Source: an uncultured Bacilli bacterium
GTDB lineage: Bacteria; Bacillota_I; Bacilli_A; RF39; UBA660
Assembly (NCBI GenBank): GCA_944336815.1
Contig: CALVLG010000068.1
Span: 1 to 5,015 of the forward strand
Reading direction: 5' to 3'
Length of the DNA: 5,015 nt
Shown here: piece after piece, positions 4,927-5,015 of the stretch
Layout: every line of letters begins with the position of its first letter
Position numbering within the stretch: the first letter of the stretch is position 1
The notes under the pieces: model-generated
The model's input: only the letters and a program-made list of their open reading frames with translations
What the model was told of the DNA's origin: nothing
Databases searched by the model: none
Made by a program: the position numbers and the translations under genes

Positions 4927-5015
4927 ATGAAAGATAGCTTAAGTTTTAAAAATATTTTTAAAAGAGAAACAAAACTAGCAACATATATTATTGTTTGTTT
5001 AACGATTGTTGTTTT
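4927..5015 (+). CDS. Start of an unidentified probable membrane protein (3' truncated by window end)
   Basis: Only the first 29 complete codons are present. The start ATG follows AGGTGA (4916-4921) at 5 bases and a putative promoter at 4871-4898. The product begins MKDSLSFKNIFKRETKLATY and continues into IIVCLTIVV. It has a basic, amphipathic N-terminus, then a hydrophobic run from about residue 17 to the window end that looks like the first transmembrane helix of a cytoplasm-in protein. It is not a prepilin-type leader: there is no G(Q/A/S)..(E) junction before the hydrophobic part. I do not recognise the family. Its position just after tadC on the same strand allows a pilus-related role, but having its own promoter also fits an independent gene. 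Confidence 0.65.
   Translation, partial: MKDSLSFKNIFKRETKLATYIIVCLTIVV

Overview
The window is a compact, single-strand Tad (tight adherence) / Flp-type pilus locus in a strongly AT-rich genome. The low GC, TTA/ATT/AAA-rich codon use, strong AGGAGG-type Shine-Dalgarno sites, sigma-A-like promoters and absence of any outer-membrane (secretin) gene suggest a low-GC Bacillota, plausibly an uncultivated Bacilli of the kind recovered from gut metagenomes. That placement is inference. TGA is used as a stop by three genes, and the two tryptophans seen in the TadB-like protein are both TGG, so the standard bacterial code fits and the Mycoplasma TGA=Trp code does not.

Layout: (1) Bases 1-101 hold a Rho-independent terminator of an upstream transcription unit (26-69). 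It is fused to a good promoter (-35 at 49-54, -10 at 72-77) whose -35 lies in the terminator's 3' stem arm and whose spacer is mostly the terminator T-tract. (2) Bases 102-1047 carry three small proteins in tandem, each starting with a class III (type IV prepilin-like) signal: an Flp-type major prepilin, a TadE-like minor pilin and a TadG/TadE-like protein that lacks the usual Glu at +5. (3) Bases 1044-3138 encode the cytoplasmic ATPases: a TadZ/CpaE-like ParA/MinD-family ATPase without the usual N-terminal receiver-like domain, and a TadA/CpaF secretion ATPase with every hallmark box intact. (4) Bases 3159-4867 encode the two inner-membrane platform proteins, TadB-like and TadC-like. (5) After a 59-base gap with its own putative promoter, a new gene of unknown function begins at 4927 and runs off the window.

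The seven pilus genes overlap or are separated by at most 20 bases, so one transcript from the promoter at 49-77 is likely. Expected division of labour: TadA powers assembly on the TadB/TadC platform, TadZ positions the machine, Flp forms the fibre, and the TadE/TadG-like proteins prime or modify it. A prepilin peptidase (TadV/CpaA) is required in principle and is not present here. Neither are secretin, RcpC/CpaB, TadD or a sortase. No mobile element, CRISPR array, tRNA or rRNA was seen.
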